Source of the DNA: Paramicrobacterium humi
GTDB taxonomy: Bacteria > Actinomycetota > Actinomycetes > Actinomycetales > Microbacteriaceae
Reading direction: 5' to 3'
Length of the DNA stretch: 64,000 bases
Assembly (NCBI RefSeq): GCF_900105715.1
Contig: NZ_FNRY01000001.1
Coordinates: 248,001-312,000 of the forward strand
Numbering within the stretch: the first letter of the stretch is position 1; the number at the start of each line of letters is the position of its first letter. Under the pieces are notes generated by a model. The model was not told where the DNA came from. It was given only the letters and a program-made list of their open reading frames with translations, and searched no databases. Shown piece by piece: positions 52,849 through 62,656 of this stretch. A program made the position numbers and the translations under genes.

Positions 52849-53301
52849 ATGGACGCCGTGGATCGAAAGATACTTGCCGAGCTGCAGAACGATGGCCGGC
52901 TCTCACTCACCGAGCTCGCGGAGCGGGTGAAGCTGAGCCTCTCACCCTGCCACCGGCGGCTGCGCGCCCTCGAGCAGTCGGGAGCGATAACCGGCTACAA
53001 GGCGCAGCTCGACGCGGCGACCCTCGGCCTCGGGTTCGAGACGCTCGTCTTCGTGTCGATGCGCGATGCATCACGCGACACGCTCATCGCGTTCGAGCGC
53101 GAGATCGGCGAGATCCCGCACATTCTGCAGGCGCAACGGCTCTTCGGCGATCCGGACTATCTGTTGCGCGTCATCGCACGCGACCTGCGGGCGTTCCAGA
53201 CGTTCTACGACGAGGTGCTCTCCGGACTCCCGGGGGTTCAGCGCCTCACGTCGACGCTCGTGATGAAGACCGTCGTCGAGGACCGGGCCCTCCCCCTCTG
53301 A
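52849..53301 (+). CDS. Lrp/AsnC-family transcriptional regulator
   Basis: Feast/famine regulator, 150 residues. The N-terminal HTH has VDRKILAELQNDGRLSLTEL and SPCHRRLRALEQSG. The C-terminal RAM ligand-binding domain (about 65-145) has GDPDYLLRVIARDL and LPGVQRLTSTLVMKTV. It is divergent from the LysE-type exporter, its likely target. Confidence 0.93.
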   Translation: MDAVDRKILAELQNDGRLSLTELAERVKLSLSPCHRRLRALEQSGAITGYKAQLDAATLGLGFETLVFVSMRDASRDTLIAFEREIGEIPHILQAQRLFGDPDYLLRVIARDLRAFQTFYDEVLSGLPGVQRLTSTLVMKTVVEDRALPL

Positions 53302-53307
53302 TCGCCG

Positions 53308-54102
53308 CTACGCGAGAAGCACGGCGGCTCCAGCACGGCGCAGCTCCTCGATCGCGGCGGTTTCCGCGGCGGCATCCGTCACGATCGTGTCGACGTCCGC
53401 GAGGTCGGCGACGTGGCCGACGGTCACGCGGCCCAGTTTGGACGCGTCGGCAGTGATGACCACTCGGTCGGATGCCGCGATCATGGCGCGCTTGATCTCC
53501 GCCTCCGGCAGGTTCACGTTCGTGACTCCTGCAGTTGCGTCGACGCCATTGCAGCCGAGCACGGCGAGGTCGGCATGCACGCTGCCGATGATCTGCTGCG
53601 CCATCGGGTTGACGAGGGAGTGCTGAAGCGGGCGGAGCGCGCCGCCCGTGACGATGACGCTGAGCCGCGGCACCGCCGCTTCGAGGGCGAGCGCCGTGGA
53701 CAGCCCGTTCGTGATCACGACGACATCGCGGAGGTCTGCGCGTTCGACGAGGGCCCGAGCGACGGCGAGCGCCGTCGAGCCGACGTCGAGGAAGACGCTC
53801 TGCCCGGAGTCGATCATCGCGGCGACGCGGCGGCCGATGGCGCGCTTGGACTCGGCCTCCGATCGCTCCGACTCCTCGACGGGCGACTCGGGAACAGCGC
53901 CGGCCGACACCGCTCCGCCGTGCACGCGCCTCACGCTGCCCGACTCGACGAGAGCGTCGAGGTCGCCGCGCGCCGTGACACCCGACACCGCGAAGTCGCG
54001 CGCGATATCGGCGACGCGGATGTAGCCGCGCTGCTCGAGCCGCTCGCGGATGCGAACGCGGCGAAGCTCGGCAGGCAGGGTCTCGGCATCCGTCACTCGC
54101 AC
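53308..54102 (-). CDS. DeoR-family transcriptional regulator
   Basis: Sugar-phosphate-responsive repressor, 264 residues. The HTH (about 15-60) has RERLEQRGYIRVADIARDF and SGVTARGDLDALVESG followed by VRRVHGGAV. The DeoR sensor domain has VFLDVGSTALAVARAL, VVITNGLSTALAL and GCNGVDATAG. It starts with GTG at 54102 (GTG 54096 also possible). It is divergent from galTK and probably represses it. Confidence 0.9.
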   Translation of the reverse strand: MRVTDAETLPAELRRVRIRERLEQRGYIRVADIARDFAVSGVTARGDLDALVESGSVRRVHGGAVSAGAVPESPVEESERSEAESKRAIGRRVAAMIDSGQSVFLDVGSTALAVARALVERADLRDVVVITNGLSTALALEAAVPRLSVIVTGGALRPLQHSLVNPMAQQIIGSVHADLAVLGCNGVDATAGVTNVNLPEAEIKRAMIAASDRVVITADASKLGRVTVGHVADLADVDTIVTDAAAETAAIEELRRAGAAVLLA

Positions 54103-54110
54103 AGTTTCGC

Positions 54111-54148
54111 TTACTTTACTTTACTTTTCAATACGCAAGCGTTAGATT
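54111..54148 (+). promoter_or_regulatory. galTK promoter with tandem TTACT repeats
   Basis: TTACT occurs three times in tandem at 54111-54125. TTTACT (54120-54125) and TAGATT (54143-54148) are spaced 17 bp, a plausible promoter. Tandem AT-rich repeats of this kind are typical DeoR-family operators, and the divergent DeoR gene lies beside them. Confidence 0.55.
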
Positions 54149-54178
54149 CGGTGCGCAGATCCACGACGGACGGAACGC

Positions 54179-55341
54179 ATGACCTCCCCCTCTTCGACAG
54201 TTCTCAGCGGCGGCATCACGACGCAGTCGCACCGCCTCGCCGATGGCCGCGAGCTCATCTACTTCGACGATCCGGGCACGACGCTCCCCCGCGAGCGCGC
54301 GGCCGACGCCCGCGAACTCGACCCTCGACCGGCGACGGCGACGATGCGCCAGGACCCCCTCACGGGCGAGTGGATCTCGATCGCAGCCGCCCGGCAGAAC
54401 CGCGCGTTCCTGCCGCCTGCCGAGCTCGATCCGCTCGCTCCGCAGTCGCCGACGAACCCGTCGGAAGTGCCGAGCGATTACGACGTCGCCGTGTTCGAGA
54501 ACCGCTCGCCGTCGTTCGGCCCGCTCACCGTCGACGACCACGCCCCTTCCGGACTCGACGACCTCGCCGAGATCGGCCTCGAGCGAACGCGCACATCTGT
54601 GGGCCGCTGCGAGGTCGTGTGCTTCTCGCCGGCCCGCGAAGGCTCGTTCGGCTCACTCAGCCGCACGCGAGCCCGCACCGTCATCGAAGCGTGGGCCGAA
54701 CGCACGCGAGCGCTGTCCGAGCTCCCCGGCGTGCAGCAGGTATTCCCGTTCGAGAACCGCGGGGTCGAGATCGGCGTCACGCTGCAGCATCCGCACGGCC
54801 AGATCTACTCCTACCCCTACGTGACTCCGCGCACCCAGCGACTGCTCGCCGCCATCGACTCCTATGGGCCGAGCCTCATGGGCGACATCCTCGCGCGTGA
54901 GCAGGCCGGCGATCGGATGCTGCTGCGCGGCGAGCACTGGAGCGCCTTCGTGCCGTTCGCGGCACGCTGGCCGGTCGAAGTGCACATGCTGCCGCACCGG
55001 CACGTCGCCGACTTCGCCGAGACCACGGCCGAGGAGCGCGATGAGCTCGCGGGGCTGTATCTCCGCCTGCTGCGCGGCGTCGACGCCCTCTACGACACAC
55101 CGACGCCGTACATCGCGGCGTGGCATCAGGCGCCCGTGCACACGGGTCGCGACAGCGTGCGGCTCATGCTGCAGCTGACCTCGCCCCGTCGCGCCGCCGA
55201 CAAGCTCAAGTACCTCGCCGGGTCCGAAGCGGCGATGGGCGCGTGGATCGGCGACATCCCGCCCGAGACCGCCGCCCAGAACCTTCGCGACGCGATTGCC
55301 CGCGCCGACCGCGCCCACCCCGTCGAGCCCCAGGAGTCCCG

Positions 55342-55345
<4 letters not shown>
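54179..55345 (+). CDS. galT: Galactose-1-phosphate uridylyltransferase
   Basis: Leloir-pathway enzyme exchanging UMP between UDP-glucose and galactose-1-phosphate, 388 residues. The active-site histidine motif is LQHPHGQIYSYPY. The metal/phosphate motif includes MRQDPLTGEWISIAAARQNR, PFENRG and VHMLPHRHVADFAE. ATG 54179 follows GGACGGA. It overlaps galK by four bases. No galE is in the window. Confidence 0.95.
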
Positions 55346-56517
<1,172 letters not shown>

Positions 56518-56562
56518 GCCCGAATATGACGCGGTCGATTACCGCGACAACGCAGTTCTCGC

Positions 56563-56578
56563 TAGCCTGAAAGAACAA
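56563..56578 (+). promoter_or_regulatory. -10 box of ppc
   Basis: TAGCCT (56563-56568) lies nine bases before ATG 56578. The transcript would begin at or within three bases of the start codon. The 60-bp gap after galK shows no terminator. Confidence 0.4.
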
Positions 56579-59250
56579 TGACGGACTCATATCCCCCTAC
56601 GTCTGCAATCTCCATCGTTCGCGCTCGCCAGCACCTCGACGTGCCGGAAGCCCTGCGCGCCGACGTTCACCAGCTCGGTGAGCTGCTCGGCCGCGTGCTC
56701 ATCGAGACGGGCGGTCAGGATCTCCTGACCGACGTCGAGCAGCTGCGCGGCCTCACCATCGCCGCCTACGAGAACGAGGACTCCGAAGCCTTCGAGAAGG
56801 CCGAGAAGCTCGTCGACGGCTTCACTGCGGCGCGAGCGGAGCAGGTGGCGCGCGCGTTCACGTGCTACTTCCACCTCGTGAACCTCGCGGAGGAGCGGCA
56901 CCGTGTGCGCGTGCTGCTCGAGCGCGAACCCGACGCCGACGGCGACGTGGCGAGCTCGTTCACCGCGACGATGGACGCGCTCGTGTCCGAACTCGGCGAG
57001 GACGGCGCCCAGGCGATGCTCGACGGCCTCGAATTCCGGCCCGTGCTCACCGCGCACCCGACAGAGGCGCGGCGTCGCGCTGTCGCCTCGTCGATCCGCC
57101 GCATCGGCGAGCTCGTGGCCGAGAACGACGACCCACGTCTTGGCAGCTCCGCCCGCGTCGAGATCAAGCGCCAGCTGCTCGGCGAGATCAACACGCTGTA
57201 CCGCACGGCCCCACTGCGCTCGACCCGGCCGACGCCCCTCGACGAGGTGCGCACGGCCATGAACATCTTCGACCAGACGCTCTTCCAGACGGTGCCCGAG
57301 GTGTACCGCCTCATCGACGACCGCCTCACGGGCAAGGCCGCCGGAACGCTTCCCCCCAAGTCGCACGCCTTCGTGCACTTCGGCAGCTGGATCGGCGCCG
57401 ACCGCGACGGCAACCCGAACGTCACCGCGAAGATCACCCGGCAGGCCGCCGAGATCCAGTCCGAGCACGTGCTGCTCGGTCTCGAGCACGCGGCGAGCCG
57501 AGTGGGCCGCACCCTCACGCTCGACGCGGGCGACACTCCGCCGAGCGCCGACCTTCTCGCGCTCTGGCAGCGCCAGCGCGGCCTCGCCGACGAGCTCACG
57601 AACGAGATAGCGACGCGTTCCCCGAACGAGCCGCACCGGCGCGTCGTGCTCATGATCGCGGAGCGCATCGCCGCCACGCGACGCCGCAACGCCGACCTCG
57701 CCTACGCGGTCCCACAGGAGCTGCTCGATGACTTGCGCATCGTGCAGTCCTCCCTCGTCGACGCGGGCGATGTCCGCAACGCCTACGGCGAGGTGCAGAC
57801 GCTCATCTGGCAGGTGGAGACCTTCGGCTTCCACCTCGCCGAGCTCGAAGTGCGCCAGCACTCCAAAGTGCACCGCCAGGCCCTCGCGGAACTCGACGCC
57901 GGTGCCTCGCACAGCGAGATGACGGACGAAGTGCTCGACGTGTTCCGCACGATCGGCATCCTCCAGGACCGGTACGGGGTGGATGCCGCCAGACGCTACG
58001 TCATCTCCTTCACGCAGTCGACCGAGGACATCGCGAACGTCTACCGCCTCGCCCGCTACGCCTATGGCACGGCCACTCCCCCGGTTCTCGACGTGGTTCC
58101 GCTGTTCGAGACGTTCGCCGACCTGCATGCGGCGCCGCAGATCCTCGACGAGATGATCCGGCTGCCCGAGGTCGCCGCCCGCCTGGAGCAGACCGGGCGC
58201 CGGCTCGAGGTCATGCTCGGCTACTCCGACTCCTCGAAGGACGTCGGCCCCGTCTCGGCGACGCTCACGCTCTACGACGCTCAAGACGAGATCGTCAAGT
58301 GGGCCGAGAGCAACGACATCGTGCTCACTCTGTTCCACGGTCGCGGTGGCGCTCTCGGCCGCGGCGGCGGGCCGGCCAACGAGGCCGTCATGTCACAGCC
58401 GCCCGGCTCCGTCGAGGGACGCTTCAAGCTCACCGAGCAGGGCGAGGTCATCTTCGCCCAGTACGGCAACCCGACGATCGCGGTGCGTCACCTGGAGCAG
58501 ATCGCCTCGGCGACGCTGCTCGCCTCGAGTCCGTCGAATGGGCGCCTCAACGACTCGGCCGCGACGCAGTTCGCCGACATGGCGAAGGCCATGGACGACT
58601 CGAGCCGCGAGCGCTTCTACGAGCTCGTGCATGCAGACGGCTTCGCGCCGTGGTTCGCGCAAGTGACGCCGCAGGAGGAGATCGGCCTGCTTCCTCTCGG
58701 CTCGCGTCCCGCGCGCCGCGGGCTCTCTGTCGAGTCGCTCGAGGACCTGCGCGCGATCCCGTGGGTGTTCTCATGGTCGCAAGCGCGCATCAACCTCGCC
58801 GGCTGGTTCGGGCTCGGCACGGCCCTCGAATCCGTCGGCGACGCCGAGCAGGTGAAGAAGGCGTACGCCGAGTGGCCGCTGTTCACGACGATGATCGACA
58901 ACGTGCAGATGTCGCTCGCGAAGACCGACGCTCGCATCGCCGCGCGCTACCTCGCGCTCGGCGGTCGGGACGAGCTCGCGAAGCTCGTTCTCGACGAGAT
59001 GGAGCTGACGCGCAAGTGGTCGCGCATCGCGAGCGGAAGCGACGATCTTCTCGACAACCGGCCCGTGCTGCAGCGCGCCGTCCGGTTGCGCAGCCCGTAC
59101 GTCGACGCTCTCTCGCTGCTGCAGCTGCGCGCGCTGCGCTTCCTGCGCAGCACCGACACGAGTGAGGCGGAGAACGCGCTCGATGAGGCGCGCCGCCTGC
59201 TTCTGCTCTCGGTCAACGGCGTTGCCGCGGGCCTGCAGAACACGGGGTGA
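56578..59250 (+). CDS. ppc: Phosphoenolpyruvate carboxylase
   Basis: Anaplerotic carboxylation of phosphoenolpyruvate to oxaloacetate, 890 residues, the usual length. Catalytic motifs are LTAHPTEARRRAVASS (histidine near residue 160), GSWIGADRDGNPNVTA, MLGYSDSSKDVG and LFHGRGGALGRGGGP. The C-terminus ends VNGVAAGLQNTG as in the family. Confidence 0.97.
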   Translation: MTDSYPPTSAISIVRARQHLDVPEALRADVHQLGELLGRVLIETGGQDLLTDVEQLRGLTIAAYENEDSEAFEKAEKLVDGFTAARAEQVARAFTCYFHLVNLAEERHRVRVLLEREPDADGDVASSFTATMDALVSELGEDGAQAMLDGLEFRPVLTAHPTEARRRAVASSIRRIGELVAENDDPRLGSSARVEIKRQLLGEINTLYRTAPLRSTRPTPLDEVRTAMNIFDQTLFQTVPEVYRLIDDRLTGKAAGTLPPKSHAFVHFGSWIGADRDGNPNVTAKITRQAAEIQSEHVLLGLEHAASRVGRTLTLDAGDTPPSADLLALWQRQRGLADELTNEIATRSPNEPHRRVVLMIAERIAATRRRNADLAYAVPQELLDDLRIVQSSLVDAGDVRNAYGEVQTLIWQVETFGFHLAELEVRQHSKVHRQALAELDAGASHSEMTDEVLDVFRTIGILQDRYGVDAARRYVISFTQSTEDIANVYRLARYAYGTATPPVLDVVPLFETFADLHAAPQILDEMIRLPEVAARLEQTGRRLEVMLGYSDSSKDVGPVSATLTLYDAQDEIVKWAESNDIVLTLFHGRGGALGRGGGPANEAVMSQPPGSVEGRFKLTEQGEVIFAQYGNPTIAVRHLEQIASATLLASSPSNGRLNDSAATQFADMAKAMDDSSRERFYELVHADGFAPWFAQVTPQEEIGLLPLGSRPARRGLSVESLEDLRAIPWVFSWSQARINLAGWFGLGTALESVGDAEQVKKAYAEWPLFTTMIDNVQMSLAKTDARIAARYLALGGRDELAKLVLDEMELTRKWSRIASGSDDLLDNRPVLQRAVRLRSPYVDALSLLQLRALRFLRSTDTSEAENALDEARRLLLLSVNGVAAGLQNTG

Positions 59251-59309
59251 GCCGCGGCGGGATCCGCGTTCACGTGTGAGCAGGCCAGCACCCCGCGTAT
59301 GGTGACGTT

Positions 59310-60101
59310 GTGAGCACAGACATCTGGGCCAGCCTGGCCGACGTCTTCGCCGACGAGGCCTACGCCTCGGCGAAAGGTCACGTGCGAACGCGTGTGCTGC
59401 ACCGGCAGCTGCTCGAGCACCTGCCGAAAGCGCCCGCGAGCGTTCTCGACGTCGGTGGAGGGGCGGGACACCAGTCGTTCCCGCTCGCCGCGGCCGGCTA
59501 AGACGTGACGCTTCTCGATTCGTCGCCCGCGATGCTCGACAAGGCGAGGCGACGGCTCGCGCTGCTTCCCGCCGACATCACCCGCCGGGTGAGCCTTGTC
59601 GAGGGGGACGGCACGGATGCCGCACGGGCCATGAACGGCCGGCGGTTCGACGCAGTGCTGTGCCACGGCGTGCTCGGCTACCTCGACGACCCTGAGCCGA
59701 TGGTCGACGAGCTGTGCCGGCTCCTCGCGCCTGCCGGCATCCTGTCGATAATGACGGGCAATGCGGCCACGATGGCCGTCCGGCCCGCGCTCGAGCAGCG
59801 CTGGTCGGATGCGCTCGCCTCGTTCGACGCCGACACCGAGATCGGCGTGCTCGGAGTGCCGTCACGCGCCGACACGGTCGAGTCGCTCAGCGGGCTGCTG
59901 CGTGCACGCGGCGTCGAACCGGTCGACTGGTACGGCGTGTGGCTGTTCGCCGACTGGCTCGAGTTCGGCGGGGCTCACGTCGACACGTCGGACCGGGAGC
60001 GGCTCGCGGCGATGGTCGACGTCGAGTTCGAGGCCGCGCGGCGCGACCCGTACCGGCAGCTCAGCCGCGTGTTCCACCTGGTGGGCCGCACGGCGGTCTG
60101 A
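59310..60101 (+). pseudogene. Class I SAM-dependent methyltransferase with an internal stop codon
   Basis: The reading frame from GTG 59310 encodes an N-terminal half with the SAM motif SVLDVGGGAGHQSF. An in-frame TAA (59499-59501) stands where a tyrosine or histidine codon is expected (GGC-TAA-GAC). The same frame then continues without shift to 60101: DVTLLDSSPAML, VSLVEGDGTDA, AVLCHGVLGYL and LLAPAGILSIMTG. The full product would be 263 residues. TATGGT six bases before GTG 59310 marks a leaderless start. A reinitiation GTG at 59505 would lack the SAM motif, so the gene is probably inactive unless the stop is a sequencing error. Confidence 0.8.
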
Positions 60102-60116
60102 TGCGCCTGCCGGCGC

Positions 60117-60998
60117 TCAGGCCAGCTGGCGCTCCGCCGCCTCGACGACATTCGTCATGAGCAGCGCGACGGTCATCGGACCGACGCCGCCCGGGTTCGG
60201 GGACAGATAGCCGGCGACCTCGGCGACGCCCGGATCGACGTCGCCGAACACCTTCGATTTGCCGGTCTCGGGATTCGCCTCCCGCGTGACGCCGACGTCG
60301 AGAACGGCGGCTCCCGGCTTGACGTCCTCGGGCTTCACGAGATGCTTGACGCCCGCGGCGGCGACGATCACGTCAGCCTGCTTCAGGTAGTTCGGCAGGT
60401 CGACGGTGCCCGTGTGGGTGAGGGTCACTGTCGCGTTGAGGTCACGGCGAGTGAGCAGCAGCCCGATCGAGCGGCCGATCGTGACGCCGCGGCCGACGAC
60501 GACGACGTGCCTGCCCTTGAGGTCGTAGTCGTTGCGCAGCAGCAGCTCGATGACCCCGCGCGGCGTGCACGGCAGCGGCGTCGCGATCGGCGCGTTGACG
60601 TTGAGCACGAGCCGGCCGAGGTTCGTCGGGTGGAGTCCGTCGGCGTCCTTCGCGGGGTCGATGCGCTCGAGGATCGCATCGGTGTCGAGGTGCTTCGGCA
60701 GCGGCAGCTGCACGATATAGCCGTGACATGCGGGGTCGGCGTTGAGCTCGTCGATGAGAGCTTCCACGTCCTCTTGCGTCGCGTCGGCTGGCAGTTCGCG
60801 CTGGATGGAGTTCATCCCGATCGCTGCCGACTGCTTGTGCTTCATGCCGACGTACAGCTGCGAGGCGGGGTCGGCGCCGACGAGCACCGTCGCGATTCCC
60901 GGTGTGACGCCGCGCGCCTTCAGCGCGGCGACGCGCTCGGTGAGTTCGGCGCGGATCTCAGCGGACGCCGCGCGGCCGTCGAGGATTTGTGCGGTCAT
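60117..60998 (-). CDS. folD: Bifunctional methylenetetrahydrofolate dehydrogenase/cyclohydrolase
   Basis: Interconverts 5,10-methylene- and 10-formyl-tetrahydrofolate, 293 residues. The active-site [10 protein letters not shown] contains the YxxxK motif. The central [10 protein letters not shown] and [13 protein letters not shown] follow. The NADP-binding [16 protein letters not shown] and [17 protein letters not shown] are family signatures. It is 14 bp downstream of glyA and shares its ZTP riboswitch. Confidence 0.96.
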   Translation of the reverse strand: MTAQILDGRAASAEIRAELTERVAALKARGVTPGIATVLVGADPASQLYVGMKHKQSAAIGMNSIQRELPADATQEDVEALIDELNADPACHGYIVQLPLPKHLDTDAILERIDPAKDADGLHPTNLGRLVLNVNAPIATPLPCTPRGVIELLLRNDYDLKGRHVVVVGRGVTIGRSIGLLLTRRDLNATVTLTHTGTVDLPNYLKQADVIVAAAGVKHLVKPEDVKPGAAVLDVGVTREANPETGKSKVFGDVDPGVAEVAGYLSPNPGGVGPMTVALLMTNVVEAAERQLA

Positions 60999-61012
60999 GC
61001 TCGGCTCCCCGA

Positions 61013-62284
61013 CTACTGCTGCAGGCCCGGGTACAGCGGGAACGCCTGCGTGAGCTTCGCCACGCGCTCGCGCAGTCCTGGAAGGTCGGCGTCGGGGCGC
61101 ATCGTGAGAGCGATGATGTCGGCGACCTCCGCGAACTCGGCATCGCCGAAGCCGCGGGTGGCGAGCGCCGGCGTGCCGATGCGCATGCCGCTCGTGACCA
61201 TCGGCGGGCGCGGGTCGAACGGCACGGAGTTCTTGTTCACCGTGATGCCGACCTCGTGCAGGCGGTCCTCGGCGTCCTGCCCCGACAGCGCGCTTTCGCG
61301 CAGGTCGGCGAGCACGAGGTGCACGTCGGTGCCCCCGGTGAGGACGTTGACGCCCGCGGCGCGTGACTCGTCGGAGGTGAGCGCCTCGGCGAGCAGCTTC
61401 GCGCCGCTCAGCGTGCGTTCCTGCCGGTCCTTGAACTCGTCAGTCGCCGCGAGAAGGAACGCCGTCGCCTTCGCCGCGATCACGTGCATGAGCGGGCCGC
61501 CCTGCTGGCCGGGGAAGACGTTGGAGTTGAGCTTCTTCGCCAGAGCAGTGTCGCGCGAGACGATGAAGCCGGAGCGGGGGCCGCCGATGGTCTTGTGCAC
61601 CGTCGACGAGACGACGTCGGCGTACGGCACGGGCGAGGGGTGAAGGCCAGCGGCGACGAGACCGGCGAAGTGCGCCATGTCGACCCACAGGGTCGCACCG
61701 ACCTCGTCGGCGATCGCGCGGAACGCGGCGAAGTCGAGCTGGCGCGGGTAGGCGGACCAGCCGGCGATGATCACGCTCGGCTTGTGCTCGAGCGCCTTGT
61801 CGCGCACGACGTCCATGTCGACGAGGAACGTCTCAGGGTCGACGCCGTACGAGACGGCGTTGTACAGCTTGCCCGAGAAGTTGAGCTTCATCCCGTGGGT
61901 GAGGTGGCCGCCGTGGGCGAGCTCGAGACCGAGGATCGTGTCGCCAGGAGTCGCGATCGCCGATAGCACGGCGGCGTTCGCGGAAGCGCCCGAGTGGGGC
62001 TGGACGTTCGCGTACTCGGCGCCGAAGAGCTTCTTCGCGCGCTCGATGGCGAGCGACTCGGCGATGTCGACGTACTCGCAGCCGCCGTAGTAGCGGCGCC
62101 CCGGGTAGCCCTCGGCGTACTTGTTCGTGAGCACGGAACCCTGCGACTGCAGCACCGAGACGGGAACGAAGTTCTCGCTCGCGATCATCTCGAGGTAGTC
62201 GCGCTGCCGGCCGAGCTCCTTCTCGAGGACCTCGGCGATCTCAGGGTCGACCTCCGCGAGCGGGGCGTTGAACGTGTCGGTCAT
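61013..62284 (-). CDS. glyA: Serine hydroxymethyltransferase
   Basis: PLP enzyme converting serine and tetrahydrofolate to glycine and methylene-tetrahydrofolate, 423 residues. The N-terminal signature is [18 protein letters not shown]. The PLP-binding lysine lies in [35 protein letters not shown] is also typical. ATG 62284 follows AAGGAG. It is first in glyA-folD behind a ZTP riboswitch. Confidence 0.97.
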   Translation of the reverse strand: MTDTFNAPLAEVDPEIAEVLEKELGRQRDYLEMIASENFVPVSVLQSQGSVLTNKYAEGYPGRRYYGGCEYVDIAESLAIERAKKLFGAEYANVQPHSGASANAAVLSAIATPGDTILGLELAHGGHLTHGMKLNFSGKLYNAVSYGVDPETFLVDMDVVRDKALEHKPSVIIAGWSAYPRQLDFAAFRAIADEVGATLWVDMAHFAGLVAAGLHPSPVPYADVVSSTVHKTIGGPRSGFIVSRDTALAKKLNSNVFPGQQGGPLMHVIAAKATAFLLAATDEFKDRQERTLSGAKLLAEALTSDESRAAGVNVLTGGTDVHLVLADLRESALSGQDAEDRLHEVGITVNKNSVPFDPRPPMVTSGMRIGTPALATRGFGDAEFAEVADIIALTMRPDADLPGLRERVAKLTQAFPLYPGLQQ

Positions 62285-62319
62285 GGGTGCTCCTTCGTGA
62301 CGGGCGGACTGGATCGTAA

Positions 62320-62416
62320 CCGTTTCGGCCCAGGCGTGCGGCCGAATCCGCCTCAAGAACGAGGATGCACTGTCGCTCCCCGATGGTGGCCCATCTCATA
62401 CGCCAGTCGCGACGGG
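62320..62416 (-). ncRNA. ZTP riboswitch (pfl motif) of glyA-folD
   Basis: On the minus strand the conserved segments appear in order: CCCGTCGCGACTGGCG (62416-62401), CCACCATCGGGGAGCGAC and GGCCGCACGCCTGGGCCG, with an outer CCGT/ACGG stem. This matches the pfl/ZTP riboswitch that senses the folate-stress alarmone ZTP and commonly precedes glyA and folD. TATGCT (plus 62420-62425) is the likely -10 box, which places the RNA start just before the aptamer. No strong terminator precedes the glyA ribosome site, so control is probably translational. Confidence 0.85.
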
Positions 62417-62419
62417 TCA

Positions 62420-62425
62420 AGCATA
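62420..62425 (-). promoter_or_regulatory. -10 box of the glyA-folD transcript
   Basis: Minus-strand TATGCT lies just upstream of the ZTP aptamer, with an expected start near 62413. No -35 hexamer is convincing. Confidence 0.5.
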
Positions 62426-62455
62426 ACAGCGGATGCCGTCGGCGACCGTCGCAAT

Positions 62456-62617
62456 TCAGTCCTCGCTTCGCGGGCTCTCCGTCCGCTCTTCCACCGGCGC
62501 TTCCTCGGGCGGCAGCGCTCCGCCCTCGCCTTCCCAGCGGTCGATCTGCTTGGCGGGGACATGCCTGCGCTTCGGCCGCGTGAACGCCGCCTTCAGCCTC
62601 TCCGTGAACGTGCCCAT
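62456..62617 (-). CDS. Small conserved-looking basic/acidic protein of 53 residues
   Basis: An ATG at 62617 opens a 53-residue frame. The basic N-terminal half is MGTFTERLKAAFTRPKRRH. QIDRWEGEGGALPPEE follows, and the C-terminus is acidic. TATGGT (plus 62624-62629) lies six bases before the ATG, matching the leaderless pattern of its neighbours. It resembles short hypothetical proteins seen in Microbacteriaceae. No function is known. It lies between mgtE and the glyA leader on the same strand. Confidence 0.6.
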   Translation of the reverse strand: MGTFTERLKAAFTRPKRRHVPAKQIDRWEGEGGALPPEEAPVEERTESPRSED

Positions 62618-62656
62618 GGCCTCACCATAGCCATTTGGCGCAGGAAAGCCAGCCGC

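Noticed and set aside
43690-53301. Genomic island or mobile element in the transporter-rich segment
   Set aside because: No integrase, transposase, tRNA junction, direct repeats or base-composition shift is visible.
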